DNA of 64,000 nt from Saccopteryx bilineata (GCF_036850765.1 NC_089495.1:117451033-117515032), one strand, 5' to 3'. Counted from the first letter of the stretch, positions 22,870 through 34,983 are shown. The notes: a model not told the origin generated them from the letters alone. A program made the numbers and translations.

Positions 22870-23112
22870 ATGAAGGGCAGAATAACTCATAAGACAAAGG
22901 CTACTGTACATATGAAACCTTTTCTCTTCAATAGCCTAATGGTAACCACCCATGTAAAAAACAAAACTGAACTATACAACTTAAAAAAAAAAAGAAGAAA
23001 TGGAGGAAAGAAATATGGAAAACTACCAAACAAAACAACAGACAGGAACACAGAGGAAAAGAACCAAAAGAGACATAGAGTTACCAGAAAACGAAACATA
23101 GAATGGCTATAG
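22870..23112 (+). pseudogene. Inter-ORF small frame of older L1 (80 aa)
   Basis: Homologous position to 16971-17210. Open for 80 codons and ends TGG CTA TAG, overlapping the ORF2 ATG at 23103 with the same spacing as in the younger copies. The protein is basic and diverged; only THK, DR.TEEKNQ.R and the RK..I.W end clearly match. Confidence 0.3.
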
Positions 23113-23725
23113 GAAATCCTTATGCATCAATAATTACCTTAAATGTAAATGAACTAAACTCACCAGACACACAGGAGCTGATTGGATCAAAAAACAAACA
23201 GAACTCAACCATATGCTGCCTTCAGGAGACACATCTAAGTTGCAAGGACAAAAGTATACTCAACGTGAAAGGATGGAAAACAATTCTCCAAGCAAACAAT
23301 ACCCAAAGAAAAGCTGGTGTAGCTATACTTATTTCTGACTATACTTATCTCCAGACAACAACGGCAACAAGTGACAAAGATGGGCATTTCATAATGATAA
23401 AGGGAACAACTACATCAAGAAGACATAACACTTCTTAATATATATGCACAAATCAGGGAGCACCAAAATATGTAAAACAACTACTAACAGAACTAAAAAG
23501 AGAAACAAAATACTTTCATAGTTGGAGATCTCAGTATTCCATTGACAGCTCTAGATAGATCATCCAGAGAATCAATACAGAAACATCAGCTTTAAACAAC
23601 ACACTAGACCAAGTGGACATAATGGACATTTACAGAACCCCTCATCCCGGAACATCAGATTATACATTCTTCTCCAATACACATGGAACATTCTCAAGGA
23701 CAGACCATATGTTGGTCTATACAAA
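23103..23725 (+). pseudogene. L1 ORF2: Older L1 ORF2 endonuclease fragment
   Basis: Starts [16 protein letters not shown] with the catalytic Asn and [11 protein letters not shown] with the catalytic Glu. It is broken after about 111 codons; a second in-register piece (23613 onward) carries YTFFSNTHGTFSRTDHML. The sequence then leaves L1 homology near 23725, where about 2.6 kb of ORF2 has been deleted compared with the younger L1. Confidence 0.85.
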
Positions 23726-23857
23726 ACTAGTCTCATTGTTTGGGGACAGACAGGTAATTGATTCCTTTCTAATCAGTGAAATATATTTAAAAACCCTGGA
23801 GAACTCAGAAAGCTCAGCAACAAACAAGCAAACAAGCCAATTAAAAAATGGGGAGAA

Positions 23858-24100
23858 GCCTGACCTGTGGTGGCACAGTGGATAAAGCGTCGACCTGGAA
23901 ATGCTGAGGTCACCGGTTCGAAACCCTGGGCTTGCCTGGTCAAGGCACATATGGGAGTTGATGCTTCCAGCTCCTCCCCCCTCTCTCTCTCTGTCTCTCC
24001 TCTCTCTCTCTCCCTCTCTCTCTCTCTCTCTGTCTCTCCCTCTCCTCTCTAAAATGAATAAATAAAACTTAAAAAAAAAAAAAAACTTAAAAAAAAAAAA
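23858..24100 (+). mobile_element. Family C SINE in older L1 ORF2 remnant
   Basis: Head cctgacctgtggtggcacag, cggttcgaaaccctgggct, a CT-rich simple stretch, taaaatgaataaataaaac and a long A-tail. Target duplication aaaatggggagaag at about 23845-23858 and 24101-24114. The site equals the SINE site in the younger L1. Confidence 0.93.
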
Positions 24101-24246
24101 AAAATGGGGAGAAGACCTGAACAGCTACTTCTCCCAAAAAGACATAGTAGTAGCCAACATATATATGAAAAAGTGCTCATCTCTGCTAGCTATTAAAGAA
24201 ATGCAAATCAAAACTACAATGAGATATAACCTCTCACCTTTTAGAT

Positions 24247-24596
24247 CAGGTGTCTCAAATTTTGTGCGGCCCGCAGACTAATCCACGAAGTTCAAAATAT
24301 TTTGGATAAAATTAAGTAAGCCTAGGAGCCTACTTGTATTTTTCATTTCTCTAGCATCCTAGCTAGATATTAGCTTAGTTAACAGCAGTTGTGATGCGAA
24401 CTACAGTTTCTGGTTGTTTTGTGACACTGAGTAAACTGCATGTACGATTGTGCTTGTTGTACTGATTTTTTTTTGTTTTCAACTGCAGTGAGAAAAGTGT
24501 TGCGTAACAGTTGCCTTTTGTAGACCTAGTGCGGCCCGTTAAACGGCTGTGATCTTGCTCTGCGGCCCACATGCTGAGTTGAGTTTGAGACCCCTG
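24247..24596. mobile_element. hAT nonautonomous element (MITE), 350 bp
   Basis: Ends are caggtgtctcaaa and tttgagacccctg, imperfect terminal inverted repeats typical of hAT elements. The exact 8 bp duplication ttttagat lies at 24239-24246 and 24597-24604. The inner repeats share gcggcccgca/gcggcccac words. No coding capacity. It inserted in the older L1. Confidence 0.9.
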
Positions 24597-25080
24597 TTTT
24601 AGATAGTCTATTATCAACAGTACAGGTAATAACAAGTGTTGGAAAGGCTGTGGAAAAAAAAGAAGCCTCATTCACTGCTGGTGGGAATGTAAACTGGTAC
24701 AACTATTATGGAAGAAAGTATGGTGGTTTCTTACAAAACTGAGAATAGAAATATGATATGACTCAGCAATTCCTCTACTGGGTATATACCCCCAAAACTT
24801 GAAAACATTAGTACGCAAAGGCTAATGTTCATTGAAGCATTATTCACAATGTCCAAGACATGGAAATAACCAAAGTGTCCCTTGAAAGAGGATTGGATAA
24901 AGAAGGTGTGGTACATATATACAATGGAGAACTACTCAGCCATAAGAAATGATGACATATTGCCAATTATGATAACATGGATGAAACTTGAGAACATCAT
25001 ACTAAGTGAAAGAAGTAAATCATAGAAAGCTAAGAACTATATAATATCACAAGTAGGTGGGATATAAAACTGAGACTATG

Positions 25081-25485
25081 GGCCCTGGCCAGTTGGCTCA
25101 GTGGTAGAGCGTCGGCCTGGCGTACAGAAGTCCCGGGTTCAATTCCTGGCCAGGGCACACAGGAGAGGCACCCATCTGCTTCTCCACCCCTCCCCCTCTC
25201 CTTCCTCTCTGTCTCTCTCTTCCCCTCCCGCAGCCGAGGCTCCATTGGAGCAAAGATGGCCCGGGCACTGGGGATGGCTCCTTGGCCTCTGCCCCAGGCA
25301 CTAGAGTAGCTCTGGTCGCAACAGAGCGATGCCCCGGAGGGGCAGAGCATCGCCCCCTGGTGGGCAGACCGTCGTCCCCTGGTGGGCGTGCCAGGTGGAT
25401 CCCGGTCGGGCGCATGCGGGAGTCTGTCAAACTGTCTCTCCCCGTTTCCAGCTTCAGAAAAATACAAAAAACAAAATGAAACAAA
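25081..25485 (+). mobile_element. Family A SINE (A2) in older L1 3' region
   Basis: Full copy with the ctccccctctccttcc variant. Target duplication aaaactgagactatgg at about 25066-25081 and 25485-25500. Confidence 0.95.
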
Positions 25486-25725
25486 AACTGAGACTATGGA
25501 CATAGATAAAAGTGAAGTGGTTACCAGAGGGAGAGGGTTACAGAGAGGAAAATAAAAAGAGACAAATAAATGGTGACTGTCAACGATTTGACTATGTGTT
25601 ATGGGCACACAACACAATCAACAGTTCAAATGCTATAGAAATGTTTACCTGAAACCTATTCTTGGGAAACAATGTCATCTCATTTAATTTAACTTCTAAA
25701 TAATAATTAAAAATAAATAAAATGA

Positions 25726-28700
25726 GTAGGCAAAAACCTCATTTAAAATAGAGTCAGGAAGCTAGATGAGAGAACTGTCTCCTGCACCTGTCAATCAGAG
25801 CACTGTACGGAGCCCCTACAGGAAGAGATGTACCTTGCCTCTCAGACAGGAAGTGATAATACTTTACTATGGAAAGGGAAGGAAGATTCCTCCTTGCCCA
25901 GTAACAGCTCTGCCAATAAGAGGCTGTCAGAACTCAGCCAATGAAAAGTCACTTTACATCCAACTTTCAGTTTCCTCCAATGAATATTTCATTTACAACA
26001 GCCCCTCCCCAGTCTGTAAAAGAGCATTTCTCTCCTTTGTGTCTCTTGACTTGCATGTGATTGAGGATTAGACCACATATCCCTAGTTTCAGTCCTTTGT
26101 TGTTCCCAAATAACCCCATTTTGCTGGAGAAGTAGCTGGCAGTTTATTGTTTATGACTAGCAATGCTCTATTAGCTTCTCAACTTTCTCCTTTAACTTTG
26201 CTTCAAATAAGTCAATTCTTAGGAGGAAAAATCTGTGTAAGGAAAAATGACAAGGAAATGGGAATTTGGGGAGAGGCCATTATCGTTTCTAAAACAAAAT
26301 TTCCAGTGTCTTAATCCATGAAACCTGAGAAAAATCATCCAGAAAGTGATGTCATAGCATACTTGGATCACTTGTGTCTTACACCTAGGTTATTTGTTAA
26401 GGGAAGAGTTCTATCAGTACTGTTGGGCAGATAAAATATATTATGCTCACTTTGTTAAAGATGGTGCTGCCCACATGGAAGCCTGTCACCCAGGTGATAT
26501 TAATGTGTGTTGGGGGCAGGTTGTGGGCAGGCAGGATCCTTGTAGCTTGGGGCTCAGTTTTAGGACTAAGCTTTCCCCACCCTTTTTGATGTGGGGTGGT
26601 GCAATCCCATCATGACTCAGATAAGTGGTTTTGTATTAGAGACTTCCCTATTTTGTATATTGGATTAAAGGTTTTGATTTCTACACTATAAAGTGGGGGC
26701 AGAACGGGAGCTTGCTCTCTCAGTTCCTGAGATTAGCATTAGAGAGCAGAGCAGAGAAAGGCCACGTGGAGGAGGCCAGGAGAAGCAGTCAAGATGGTGG
26801 AGTGCTTAGGGAGAAACCAGTTTGTGCAGAGAGAAGGAGATGGGGAACAGAGGTGAATAAGTCTGGTGGGCTAGAAACCTTTGATTCTAGGAAACTCGGG
26901 TAAGTCAGTAGCTTTGTGAGCACTGAATGAGTAGGTTTTGGAGCCCATTGTGTGTTTTGACTTGCCTGCTGGGTGCAAGCTAGGATTAAAGATGATGGCC
27001 CACCAGTTTTTCGCTCCATTGTTTCTTTACCGACTGTCCGAATCCAATGCGAACCTGCATGGGCCAGGCTGCTGTGATGGTGGCCGTGCCTACTGGCTTC
27101 ACAAGTACAAATATGTAGAAGCCTTTAGAGAAAAATATGCACACAGATATAGGGAATGTAAAATTAGGAATGACATAGAGTTCCTGGGTCAAACAAATTT
27201 CTAAACAAATTCTGCTTTCTAAATTCTTTCACATCCATGTAAGGGAGACATTTTAAGAGTGAATTGATATTTGTGGGTAATTCTCCATATCTTACTCTGA
27301 AAACTTGAAATTTTCTTTCCTCACTTTTGCCAAAAAGTATATTTATTATGCTGTTTCGCATGTTTCCTTCTTACTTGCTTTCCTTTCAATGAGAAGTATC
27401 CTTCGCATCAACTGCCTAAAAAAATCAGTTGTTTAGTTTAATTTTAAAGTATTCTCTTCATGTGCCATTTATCTACTCTCCTATCTATTCCAAACGACAG
27501 ACATTAAATTACATCTCTGGCTAAATGTGATTAATCATCTGCTCTAAAGGGAAGAAAAGAAGAAAAAATGTTAGAAGCATTTAGAGCCTCTTTTCTTTTC
27601 CTTTTTATTAGAAGAAAGCAGATTGTGGGTTGAAAACTTGATTTATTTCTCTTAAACCTGTCTGAAGATCACCTTTAAAACAAGTGGTCAAATGTGGCTT
27701 GAAATGAATTCCCTGTGCAGTACTTATGTAAGTCCCTAGGTTATAGTATTTCAAGGCTAATAAATATTGTAGTCATATAAAGGCATCTATCTAATATATG
27801 ACAGTATACAGGATTTTGGAGTGATTGTGGTCTTTCCCTGAAAGGGTCCAGTTAGAAGGGAGGCATTATGGTTGACTTGTGGGGAAGCCGCCTGAAATCA
27901 TGATATTCTATTTGTATTTGGGCCCTGCCATCAAATAAATGAATCATTACTGCAGTCCACAAGGTAGTTATCTCTGCAAAAAGAATTCACTAAATGATTT
28001 CAGTAGATTGTGGCAATAAACTGCAATGTTGTATTTTCATCATGAATTTGGCTTTCTATTTCCAAAACAGAGAGGAAAATGCCAAGACATATTTAAAGAC
28101 ATTCGATTACAGAGAGGATTATTTTTTCCTTTCCAAAAGTATTAGTAGAAGTCTATTTAATTAATTTTTATAAATCTGTTCTTGTTAAAAACAAAACAAA
28201 ACAGATAACTAATCTTGTTCTCCTCATCCTTCCTGGCACATCATGTACCTGATAAACACTAAATAAATCTAAAACATTGAAGCTAAGAGAGAATATACTG
28301 AACACAATAGTCTTTTAGAAACTACAAAATTTTAGTGAGGTCTATTGTGCTCCACTTAGAAAACATATTTATACTCACAAAATGTAAACATTTAATGCAT
28401 AATTTCCAACTTTATTTGGAAATTAATCTTTTAAAATGCTTTATAATGGATTTATTATTTTATTAAGATGAAATATATCCATTATAAAAATTTAAACAGT
28501 ATAAAAAAGTTAAAAGAAAACAATACATTTCAAGTTGGCATTTAGAAGCTATGCAATGCTGTGCTGCACTAGAATTTTCTGGGTCTTTCTGTGGTGACCA
28601 CTTTTTAAAGTTTATGAACTAAACTTGCTCTTCTTTGTTGGATGCAGCTGATGACTTACTGACTTTTTAAAATTTTTTCTCTTTGTAATTATTTAATTAT

Positions 28701-29629
28701 TTGTTAATTTTTCTAGGAATGTAGTGGAAGACATCCTATGATTCTGATTCATTCCTTCAACAATTTTAAAAATACTGGGTGAGATTATTTTTAAAGAAGA
28801 GAGTTGGCTTTTGATTCCTTGATTCACTATCCTATCTGCATATATAACATTTTTATTTTTATAAAACTCTCACTATCTTGATTACTGCCTTCTCCCAACC
28901 CCCTCCCCTTTTTTTGTCAATTTATGGAGGGAAATGAAGAGAAATTGCACTAACAGCCTATCCTAGCTGTACCATGAATAAAGATACATTCATTTAAAAA
29001 GTACTGTAAAAGAATATTTAATGATATGGGATGTTTATAAATGAAAAAAGTAGATTATAAGACAGAATATAGTGTGTACATGTACACAAAGAAATGTTTT
29101 AAAAGGATATTTTTGAATAAGTTTATAAGAGCAGTTTTTCTCCCAGGTCAAAAGATTGCATATAATTTTTCTGCATTCCCAATTTTCTTTATTATACAAA
29201 TGTTGCTTTTTAAATGAGAAAATGCTCTTAAAACTTATAAAATTTAAAAATTTTAGAAAACAGAAAAGAAGGGTACAAAGTTAAAAATGTCTCTCCCCTC
29301 TTCCTTTAAATTTCTGTTCCGCACCACAGAGTGGTTGTAACCACTGTTTATTTCTTGGGTGTCTCATAAAATGTCAGTGTCTATATAAGCATGCACACAC
29401 AGGCATATATGTATGTATATGTATGTGTGTACAAAATGTTGAATTTTATAAAAATTTTTAAAAATCATATAAATGTTTCTAAAGGCCAAAGTGGATTATA
29501 TTTTAAATTTTCAACCCTTAAAGTTGCCATTTCCTTGGAAGAGCTATCTAACAATCACATTACTTTTGTAAGACAAAGTGACTGCATTATAAACCTAGGT
29601 TTATTTGAATAAAAACTGTGGGATTGCTA
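25726..29629. other. AT-rich unique DNA with a possible solo LTR
   Basis: No gene recognised. About 26380-27080 has an LTR-like make-up: ctataaagtggggg (TATA-like, near 26684) and attaaagatg (near 26985), GA-rich stretches, and a sharp change to AT-rich DNA afterwards. I cannot define its ends or a target duplication. 27200-29600 is AT-rich with no open frame of note. Confidence 0.4.
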
Positions 29630-29775
29630 ATGGAGGTAATAATTTTCTAAACTTGATCATAGTGATACACAATTCTATGAATATATGAAAGAACCACTGA
29701 GTCAGACATTTTAATGAGTTAATTGTACGGTACGTGATTCTTATCTCAATAAAGCTGTTACAAAAATTAAATTAT
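29630..29775 (+). mobile_element. Ancient L1 3' end
   Basis: aataattttctaaacttgatc, a run through caattctatgaatatatgaaag, and ttatctcaataaagctgttac are the typical last 140 bp of L1MB/L1MC-class elements. Sequence upstream may belong to it but is too diverged to claim. Confidence 0.75.
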
Positions 29776-29917
29776 GAGAATGTGGTGAGTTTTGAATAGA
29801 GCTGTGTGCAAAATAAGTCACTGTGGTTGGTCACTGCATGGTCCTCAGCATCTCTGTACCTACTAGGGAACAACTTCATTAGGAAACAGGTTTTCAGTGG
29901 GTTCATCTCTGCAAGTC

Positions 29918-30256
29918 TTTTTTTTTTTTTTTTTTAACAGAGACAGAGAGAGAGTCAGAGAGAGGGATAGAGAGGGACAGACAGACAGGAACAGAGAGAG
30001 ATGAGAGGCATCAATCATCAGTTTTTCATTGTGACACCTTAGTTGTTCATTGATTGCTTTCTCATATGTGCCTTGACCGTGGGGCTACAGCAGACCAAGT
30101 AACCCCTTGCTCGAGCCAGCGACCTTGGGTCCAAGCTGGTGAGCCTTGCTCAAACCAGATGAGCCTGCGCTCAAGCTGGCGACCTTTGGGTCTCGAACCT
30201 GGGTCCTCTGCAACCCAGTCTGACGCTCTATCCACTGTGCCACCGCCTGGTCAGGC
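29918..30256 (-). mobile_element. Family B SINE
   Basis: Reverse copy: T-run, gagagagagtcagagagag, catcaatcatcagtttttc, head ending caccgcctggtcaggc. Target duplication atctctgcaagtcttt on both sides. Confidence 0.94.
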
Positions 30257-30721
30257 TATCTCTGCAAGTCTTTCTCGCTTTTTGTTTAGTGTAATCTGCC
30301 CTCTTTTCTTTCTCAGATCCTCTTGACTGGGGTAAGGACAGGGCAAATGAAGATCTCCCAACCTTCTCTCCTCACGTTTTGTTATTCTTCTGATCCCTGG
30401 GATTAATCCACTCTGCTTCATTGTGGATGCTCTCATAACACTACAGTGTGGATTTCAGCAGAAGGTAAATAATCGCCTTTAATGGGTCAAGGAAATTTAG
30501 CTTGCCTGGTACCAGCTGGGACATACCTTATGAGACGTTTATGCTCTAATGTGCTCCTCTTACTGAGGGGAATGTGACCCAACATGTTATTCAATCACAA
30601 TACCTACAATGATTATTTAGATTTTATTCTTTTGCTTTATACATTTTTATTCTTTAAGATCTTTCATTCAAACACAATACAAAGAACAACTATAGAGATT
30701 TATAACATTATTTCTGGCAGC

Positions 30722-31114
30722 TTTTTTTTTTTTTTTGTATTTTTCTGAAGCTGGAAATGGGAGAGACAGACAGACTCCCGCATGCGCCCGACCGGGATCC
30801 ACCCGGCACGCCCACCAGGGGGCGACGGTCTGCCCACCAGGGGGCGATGCTCTGCCCCTCTGGGGCATCGCTCTGTTGCGACCAGAGCCACTCCAGCGCC
30901 TGGGGCAGAGGCCAAGGAGCCATCCCCAGTGCCCGGGCCATCCTTGCTCCAGTGGAGCCTCGCTGCGGGAGGGGAAGAGAGAGACAGAGAGGAAGGAGAG
31001 GGGGAGGGGTGGAGAAGCAAATGGGCGCTTCTTCTGTGTGCCCTGGCCGGGAATCGAACCCGGGACTTCTGCACGACAGGCCGACGCTCTACCACTGAGC
31101 CAACCAGCCAGGGC
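30722..31114 (-). mobile_element. Family A SINE (A2)
   Basis: Full reverse copy with a T-run and gtatttttctgaagctgg. Target duplication atttctggcagctttt at about 30707-30722 and 31116-31131. Confidence 0.95.
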
Positions 31115-31131
31115 CTATTTCTGGCAGCTTT

Positions 31132-31659
31132 TAATGGCTGTTACCTTCATCATTAAATTCTTAAGCCGTAGTATATGTGTCAAAGTCAAGGTGAACCGCC
31201 TTTCTCTCTTGGCACCAATCTGAAATGAGCTAGTGATGAGCAAAAAAATCTAAAACTAATTTAATTCCATGGACTCATCCTTAAGATACATATCTGGTGA
31301 AACATTTGTTAAGTTTTTCAATCCCACTTACTAATCTATTTGTGTGAGGTGTTCCAGGCCTTGAACTTAGAAAAACATTAGATAGATAGCAGTTAGTATC
31401 TAACAGAAAGTGATCAGACAATTAAACAAATTATATCATGTATTGTGGAGGACCTCACAAAAAGTTCCAGGATACAGACTGTGTCCTCAGAAGAGTTGAT
31501 CACCCATGAAGAGCATAGACCATCTTGGCCATATAAAGGTATTCTCCTATGGCAAGGGGACAGTCAACTATCTTACTAACAGGGGCCGTTTCTGCTGCAT
31601 CCACATCTCATCTCCCTGTCCCACACAGGCAGCACTGTCTGGTAGCCCCTCCTGATAAC
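31132..31659. other. Unique sequence, nothing recognised
   Basis: No open frame, repeat or RNA gene that I can support between the SINE and the mariner-like element. Confidence 0.45.
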
Positions 31660-31661
31660 TA

Positions 31662-32247
31662 CAGTGTGTTCGTAAAGTCATGGTGCACTTTTGACCGGTC
31701 ACAGGAAAGCAACAAAAGATGATAGAGATGTGAAATATGCACCAAATAAAAGGAAAACCCTCCCAGTTTCTGTAGGATGATGTGGCAGCATGTGGGCATG
31801 CACAGATGATGACATAACACCATGTATACAGCGGAGCAGACCACGGCCATGCCAGTCAAGATGTGGACGGTACAGAGCAAAGTTCAGTGTGTTCTGTGGC
31901 TTGCTAAATTCAAATCCGTGACCAAAATGCAACGTGAATATCGGCTCGTTTATAATGAAGCGCCACCACATAGGAATAACATTACTCAGTGGGATAAGCA
32001 GTTGAAGAAAACTGGCAGTTTGGTGGAGAAACCCCGTTCTGGTAGGCTATCAGTCAGTGACAAGTCTATAGAGGCTATACCTAAGGAGCCCTAAAAAATC
32101 TGTGCGTGAGCCCACATCGAACTGCACTGAATAGGTATGAAACTGGGAGAGTTTTCCTTTTATTTGGTGTAGATTTCACAATTCTATCATCTTTTGTTGC
32201 TTTCCTGTGACCGGTCAAAAGTGTACCATGACTTTACGGACACACTG
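31662..32247 (+). mobile_element. Tc1/mariner-like element with long terminal inverted repeats, internally deleted
   Basis: 586 bp flanked by TA dinucleotides (31660-31661, 32248-32249), the hallmark of Tc1/mariner insertion. The terminal inverted repeats are about 109 bp (31662-31770 and 32139-32247) and differ at only a few positions. They begin cagtgtgt(t/c)cgtaaagtca. The centre holds the start of a transposase frame, then a deletion removes the catalytic part. Nonautonomous. The low TIR divergence suggests a fairly recent insertion. Confidence 0.92.
31822..32094 (+). pseudogene. Mariner-like transposase N-terminal remnant
   Basis: 90 codons. VQCVLWLAKFKSVTKMQREY...APPHRNNITQWDKQLKKTGSL followed by KPRSGRLSVSD has the form of the N-terminal helix-turn-helix DNA-binding region of insect-type Tc1/mariner transposases (the DUF4817-like domain); the GR.S/GRP-like linker is visible. 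The DDE/D catalytic domain is absent. The frame ends at a TAA just before the right inverted repeat, consistent with internal deletion. This piece can only have bound DNA. Confidence 0.75.
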
Positions 32248-32249
32248 TA

Positions 32250-32812
32250 CCTCAGGACTTTCCTCTGTTCATTTGGTGATTCTAGCATAAAGAAATGTTG
32301 CTTGGCTGGAAAGATAAACGGAAAGCTCCCAATATGTCAGAGGAGGTAGGAGACCCAACTAAAACAAGTTAAATCATGACAGTGCATGACAGGCAACACA
32401 ATTTTCAGCAGTGTGGTAGTGAAACTCGGTTTTGAGATGGAAAGTCAGGTCTCAACACATAGTTAGAGGCCCAGGAGTACTCTTTTAATAAATGCTGAAT
32501 GAATACATAAAAGTCAAAACAAGGACATCTACCCTCTCTTAGCAGTTTCTTTCAGGCGGTCTGAACTGCTGCCAGGGGCGCAGGGACTTCACCAGGCAAG
32601 ACAAAGGAAGGGGAAGGGGCAGAGAGCTTTGCCAGAAGGACTTTAAATAGTCTTACTGTTCATTCACAACCCCCCTCCAAATTTATTCATTAATTCATTT
32701 ATTTGACAAATATTTGAGCATCTATCATGTGCCAGGCACTACAGATATTCAAAGAAGAATAAAACTCCATCTCTATCTTCTAGACACATGAACAACTCTG
32801 ACAAAGTCTTGA
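32250..32812. other. Mostly unique; ancient LINE-like trace
   Basis: 32680-32790 (tttgacaaatatttgagcatc, catgtgccaggcacta) is a word pattern of ancient mammalian LINE-like repeats. Otherwise nothing recognised. Confidence 0.4.
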
Positions 32813-32915
32813 AGAGCAAATGGGTGTTTCTCCTCTGTGCCCTGGCCAGGATTCGAACCCGGGACTTTCACATGCCTGGCCGATGCTCTACCATTGAGCT
32901 AGCCAGCCAGGGCCC
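32813..32915 (-). mobile_element. Family A SINE head only (~100 bp)
   Basis: Only the tRNA-like head and the first body bases remain (ggattcgaacccgggactttc, ctctaccattgagctagcc). Truncated at its 3' side, so either deleted later or a short transcript. Confidence 0.85.
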
Positions 32916-33139
32916 AAACTAAACACATTTTTAATGTAGTACAAAAGTTAGTACTACATCAACTAACTTTTGTCATTAACTAATTGGGGAATGTTGTTGG
33001 TGGGTATGGTTGGCAGTAAGTAGGTAAGTCTTCTTTCTTATGTAAGAAAAACATGGAAATTCTAAGTCATCTACCTGAAAATAAAACAAAACTGAAAACA
33101 ATGATAAACTCAATTAAGGAAGTACTATAAAAGCGCATT

Positions 33140-33481
33140 GGCCCTGGCCAGTGGCTCAGTGTATAGAGCCTCAGCCCAGCATATGGACATCCTGGGTTCA
33201 ATTCCTAGTCAAGGTACACATGAGAAATGACCATCTGCTTCTCTTCCCTTCCCTCTCCCCCTTTTCTCTTCCTCTTTCCCTTCTGCAGCCAGTGGCTTGA
33301 TTGGTTCAAGGGTCAGCCCTGGGCACTGAGGATAACCAGCTGGTACGAGTGCATCATTGTCAGGTGCTAAAAATAGCTCTGTACTCAAGCATCAGCCCAG
33401 ATGGGGGTTGCCAGGTGGATTCTAGTCAGGGTGCATACAGGAGTCTGCCTTACTGTCTCCCCTCCTCTCACCTAAAAAAAG
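33140..33481 (+). mobile_element. Diverged family A SINE
   Basis: gccctggccagtggctcag head, gggttcaattcc B box, the old variant gattggttcaag and cagatgggggttgccagg, ending acctaaaaaaagg. Confidence 0.85.
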
Positions 33482-34624
33482 GGAGTGTACAAACATAAGA
33501 AAGAAGAGTGTAACTGATAAAATTGTATTTGACACTTAAGTCCTTAGAGGATTGGGTTACTATAGTTTAAACATCCTAGTTTTTACTCTTAATTTCTTTG
33601 TTTATAATAAAATTTCACTAAGAATTCAGAGACCAGCTACATCAGCAACAGCCAAAATTATTTTTATTGTAGAGGGCTTCAAATACATATATAAAAACAT
33701 TACATTACCTTATATAAAATATATGATCTTAAACAGCACAAGGCACAAGATGTAGCTGATTAGTCTGACTCTTTTCTTTTAGTTTGATTTTCCTTTAATT
33801 CACTTCTATCACTGCTTCCAAGGCCAACGCTGAACATACAATTAAGGTCTATGAAAGCCTAAATCAGTTCCAATTACAGGTACAAGATTATTTCTTGAAA
33901 CTACAGAATGCCTACAGGTGTCTCATCCTACAAAAGCCAGCCATGGTAATATATCTCTTCACTTGTCAGTTAAATAGCAGTCCCAGCCCAGTTTTCCAGG
34001 AAAAGCTTTGTAAGAGAAATGAAACACATTTCTCATTACCCTAAAAGCTTGAGAAGTATTTAATTAGGTCTTGTGAGTCTGTGTGTAAATAGAAACGTCT
34101 GAAAAATTTTCTCTTCCTAACAAATGAGAGGAAACCTTAGCAGTAAATGTTTCCTCTACAAAGAAGATTTCATTAATAAATAATGAGAATTCAAGCTGAC
34201 TGTAGTCTCACTCACATAACACAAATATGGTAGCACGTCTGCAACAACAGTGAAGGAAAAAAATTAGTGCAGTCTGATTGGTTTAAAGAAGAATTGTGAG
34301 TTATAATTTGAAAACTTGTCTATGTGTGAATGGGTAGCTCTTGGCTGGTGTGACCACTGGGGCCATTTTGTCTGTGTGCCACAGTCTAGTGATACCTTTA
34401 AGTTCTTGTGCTTTAGAATATGATGTTTTACTTCCTTAAGTTATAGACAGAAAGTGATACTCTGTGTATGGGGAGCCATGAAAATACAGTAACTGACACT
34501 GAGGTATATCTTGGGTTCCAGTTCATGGCTTCCCTTTTCCCAAACAAGAACGATGTTTTCAATCATATTATCAAAATGGCGATTGAAAGAGGAGATATTA
34601 GCGTCATCTCCCAATCATTGCCTT
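33482..34624. other. Unique AT-rich sequence
   Basis: No gene or firm repeat. The 67-codon frame at 33552-33755 shows no motif. Confidence 0.45.
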
Positions 34625-34970
34625 TGTGTGTGTGTGAGAAGCAGAATCAGAGAGAAAGACTCCTTCATGCACCCCACCTGGCAAGCCCCTATGGGGCGAT
34701 GCTCTGCCTATCTGGGACTGTTGCTCTGTTGCTCAACAACCAAGCTATTTTAGTACCTGAGGCGAGGCCATGAAGCCATCCTCAGCTCCCGGGGTCAACT
34801 CACTCCACCAAGCCTTGGCTGCAGGAGGGGAGAAGAGAGAAAGAGAGAAACAAGAAGGGGAGGGTGGAGAAGCAGATGGGTGCTTCTCCTGTGTGCTCTG
34901 ACCGGAAATCGAGCCCAGTACATTTATACACTGGGCTGACACTCTATCACTGAGCCAACCAGCTAGGGCC
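34625..34970 (-). mobile_element. Diverged family A SINE
   Basis: Old reverse copy: gtgtgtgtgag tail remnant, ggggcgatgctctgcctatc, head ending gagccaaccagctagggcc. Target duplication of about ccaatcatt(t/g) on both sides. Confidence 0.82.
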
Positions 34971-34983
34971 CCAATCATTTCTT

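Larger units (their letters stand above)
21702..25725 (+). mobile_element. L1: Older L1, 3' portion (ORF1 end to 3' end), heavily interrupted
   Basis: Resumes in ORF1 (caaggcagctaggaaaagg, homologous to about 16545 in the younger L1). It continues through the inter-ORF region, the ORF2 endonuclease (23103 to about 23725), then jumps to the ORF2 C-terminal part (from about 23790) and the 3' end near 25725. The reverse transcriptase region is deleted. Insertions: SINE A at 21879, SINE B at 22332, SINE C at 23858, a hAT MITE at 24247 and SINE A at 25081. A fossil. Confidence 0.88.
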
